From Terrisporobacter vanillatitrophus (GTDB lineage Bacteria; Bacillota; Clostridia; Peptostreptococcales; Peptostreptococcaceae): DNA of 64,000 bases. Below the pieces are notes generated by a model. It searched no databases. It was not told the origin of the DNA and worked only from the letters and a program-made list of their open reading frames with translations. Below, piece after piece: positions 62,047-64,000 of the stretch (the stretch's first letter is position 1; every line of letters begins with the position of its first letter). The stretch spans positions 3,100,001 through 3,164,000 of the forward strand of contig NZ_CP154625.1 in the NCBI RefSeq assembly GCF_051148895.1, in the 5' to 3' direction. The position numbers were made by a program, and so were the translations under genes.

Positions 62047-63840
62047 CTATATTTCTCTTGTATAGTCTTTTAACCAGTTTCTTTCGTCTTCATTTAAATA
62101 AGGACTGATTGTTTCATATACATTTTTATGATAAGCATTTAAATACGCTTTTTCTCTTTCATTCATTAAACTTGGATTAATTCCATCTAAATCTATTGGA
62201 CACATAGTTATTGCATCAAATGCCATAAATTGTCCATTTATATTTTTTTCTAGTCTTTTAACAACTAGTTGATTTTCTATACGAATTCCATGAGAACCTT
62301 CAACATAAATTCCTGGTTCATTTGTTATAACCATTCCTTCTTCAAAAGGAGTTGTTTCATGTTTTGCAGGCACAATATACCATCTAAATCCACTTGGTCC
62401 TTCATGTACACTTAGCATATATCCAACACCGTGTCCTGTTCCACATTTATAGTCAATTCCCATATCCCACATTGGGCCTCTTGCAAGTATATCTAAGTTA
62501 TACCCTCTACATCCATATAAAAACTTAGCCATTGAAAGATTTATCATACCTCTTGCTACTGCAGTATAATGTGTTTTCAATTCCTCAGATATTTCTCCCA
62601 ATATGTATGTTCTTGTTACATCTGTAGTTCCTTCTAAATAATGACCGCCAGAATCTACTAAGAACATATGCTCTGCTTTTATTTCGTAATCACTTTCTTC
62701 AGTTGCTGCATAATGCATCATAGCAGCATGTTCTTTATAACCTGCTATAGTTTCAAAACTTAAGTCAACAAACCCTTCTTGTTCTTTTCTAAGCTGTAAT
62801 AGCTTTTCTGATGCACTAAGTTCACTAATTTCAATTTTACCTACGTTAGTTTTTAGCCAGTACATAAATTTAGTACATGCTATACCATCTTTTATATATG
62901 CATTTTCTATATTTTTTAATTCAGTTTCATTTTTCATCGCTTTCATTAAAACTGCAGGATTTTCTATTTCTACTTTTTTAATGCTTTCTGAAATATTATT
63001 ATATAAAGAATAATTTACTCTCTCTGGATCTAGCATTATAACTTCTTTATCATCTAATCCTTTTATGAAATCATAAACATCATTATATGGTCTTATTTCT
63101 ATATTACATTGATTAAATTCTGACTTAACAACATGATCAATTTTTTTCTCATCAATAAATAAATAAGCTTTATCAAGAGTTATAACTGCATAAGCAAGTA
63201 CTACAGGTGTATAACTTACATCATTTCCTCTTATATTAAATATCCATGCCACCTCATCTAGAGTTGTAACTACATGAGTTGTTGCATTATTTTCTCTCAT
63301 TACATTTCTTATTCTATTTATCTTAGATTGAAAACTTTCTCCAGCATATTTCACATCTAGAGCAAAAGCCTTTTCTTCTGATAAAGCATGTCTATCTTCC
63401 CAAATAGAATCAACAAGATCTTCATCATACTTAATGATAACGTTTTTCTTTTCTAATTCTTCTTTAAGTTCTAGCCCTTCACCAGCTGCTATTAGTCTTC
63501 CATCAAAACCTAATTTTCCATCTGTATCTATATTTTCTATAACAAACTCATTAACAGTTGGCACTCCTTCTTCACCCATTTTGAATAAGTCTATACCACT
63601 TCCTGATAACTCTTTTTCAGCTTGAATAAAATATCTTCCATCAGTCCATAGTCCAGCTTTTTCTTTAGTTACTACTACAGTTCCTGCTGAACCTTTAAAA
63701 CCTGAAATAAATTGTCTAGATTTAAAATGTTCCCCAACATATTCACTTTGATGATTGTCTGCAGAAGGAATAATGTAAGCATCTATGTTTCTATCTTCCA
63801 TTATTTTTCTAAGTGCAGATATTCTACTTGCTATACTCAT
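62047..63840 (-). CDS. pepP: Aminopeptidase P family (Xaa-Pro aminopeptidase)
   Basis: A 597-residue, three-domain form of the M24B family, as in eukaryote-type cytosolic aminopeptidase P. Two creatinase-like N-terminal domains (about 1-300) lead to the pita-bread domain with metal ligands LVDSGGHYLEGTTDVTRT, GTGHGVGYMLSVHEGP, NEPGIY and GIRIEN. It releases N-terminal residues that precede proline. GGGGTGG lies before the ATG. The upstream 160 bases to the window end hold a small palindrome (ATTTCATTTGAAAT near 63927) but no gene. Confidence 0.92.
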   Translation of the reverse strand: MSIASRISALRKIMEDRNIDAYIIPSADNHQSEYVGEHFKSRQFISGFKGSAGTVVVTKEKAGLWTDGRYFIQAEKELSGSGIDLFKMGEEGVPTVNEFVIENIDTDGKLGFDGRLIAAGEGLELKEELEKKNVIIKYDEDLVDSIWEDRHALSEEKAFALDVKYAGESFQSKINRIRNVMRENNATTHVVTTLDEVAWIFNIRGNDVSYTPVVLAYAVITLDKAYLFIDEKKIDHVVKSEFNQCNIEIRPYNDVYDFIKGLDDKEVIMLDPERVNYSLYNNISESIKKVEIENPAVLMKAMKNETELKNIENAYIKDGIACTKFMYWLKTNVGKIEISELSASEKLLQLRKEQEGFVDLSFETIAGYKEHAAMMHYAATEESDYEIKAEHMFLVDSGGHYLEGTTDVTRTYILGEISEELKTHYTAVARGMINLSMAKFLYGCRGYNLDILARGPMWDMGIDYKCGTGHGVGYMLSVHEGPSGFRWYIVPAKHETTPFEEGMVITNEPGIYVEGSHGIRIENQLVVKRLEKNINGQFMAFDAITMCPIDLDGINPSLMNEREKAYLNAYHKNVYETISPYLNEDERNWLKDYTREI

Positions 63841-64000
63841 ATACTATCCACCCCTAAATATAATATTTTGTAAAACATTTGATATTAAGTTGTCTACAAG
63901 TCATATACATTTGAATATAATTATTTCATTTGAAATATATATTTGCAGTTAATATTTCTTGTCATCTGTAATTATAATATAATCTTAGAATAATTACATT

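Noticed and set aside
1..64000. CRISPR arrays, tRNA or rRNA genes, prophage
   Set aside because: I saw no regularly spaced repeats, no tRNA-like cloverleaf arms with conserved T-loop, no rRNA sequence and no phage structural genes by eye; a tRNAscan or CRISPR search would settle it.

Overview
The window is about 64 kb of very AT-rich DNA with strong AGGAGG-type ribosome sites, many TTG starts, rho-independent terminators after most transcription units, glycyl-radical and rubrerythrin chemistry, and PTS sugar transport. This points to an anaerobic low-GC Firmicute. The order ptsI-ptsH-patatin-(small gene)-DNA methyltransferase, and the close match of that methyltransferase to my memory of CamA of Clostridioides difficile, point to the Peptostreptococcaceae. 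The CamA copy is clearly diverged from the C. difficile protein as I remember it, so a relative such as Paraclostridium, Paeniclostridium, Romboutsia or Terrisporobacter is more likely; the genus cannot be fixed from the sequence alone.

Layout. 1-179: the 3' end of an IS1182-type element. 322-6390: a minus-strand sorbitol operon (srlD, PRD regulator, gutM, srlA, srlE, srlB, fructose-6-phosphate aldolase). 6808-10302: small membrane or secreted proteins and a decayed patch holding DegV and MarR fragments and a broken duplicate. 10706-19093: SNF2 helicase, a 42-residue membrane peptide, a catalase-fold protein, MATE pump, an orphan CbiM with a leader attenuator, and an SPFH protein. 19172-23118: a Pst-type phosphate ABC transporter with a HAD protein. 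23373-27238: a glycyl radical enzyme of unassigned class, its activase and an XRE-cupin regulator. 27325-28924: a DUF4269 protein, rubrerythrin and a DUF1540 protein. 28959-30845: a full IS1182-type element. 30925-36796: a copper module (CopA, two-component system, HMA-DsbD-like membrane protein). 37645-44866: a galactitol operon. 45079-49597: HAD proteins, a kinase, a CAAX protease, a sortase B remnant and a small siroheme-type reductase. 49809-51847: ptsHI. 51893-55303: patatin, a small protein and the CamA-like methyltransferase. 55448-63840: paired NlpC/P60 hydrolases, dUTPase, topoisomerase III, peptidase T and aminopeptidase P.

How it fits together. HPr and enzyme I at 49.8-51.8 kb would energise both polyol PTS systems. 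Sorbitol enters as sorbitol-6-phosphate and becomes fructose-6-phosphate. Galactitol enters as galactitol-1-phosphate and passes through tagatose-6-phosphate and tagatose-1,6-bisphosphate to triose phosphates. The copper genes share a spaced repeat (TTCATAA-N4-TTCATAA type) in front of three promoters, which suggests a single regulon run by the adjacent response regulator.

Most worth a second look: the glycyl radical enzyme, whose active-site loop keeps the thiyl cysteine but lacks the Glu and His used by dehydratases; the CamA-like epigenetic methyltransferase and its odd start region; hairpins between Shine-Dalgarno and start codon in the two NlpC/P60 genes; the transposase with a leaderless promoter built into a terminator hairpin; and the copper-regulon repeats.
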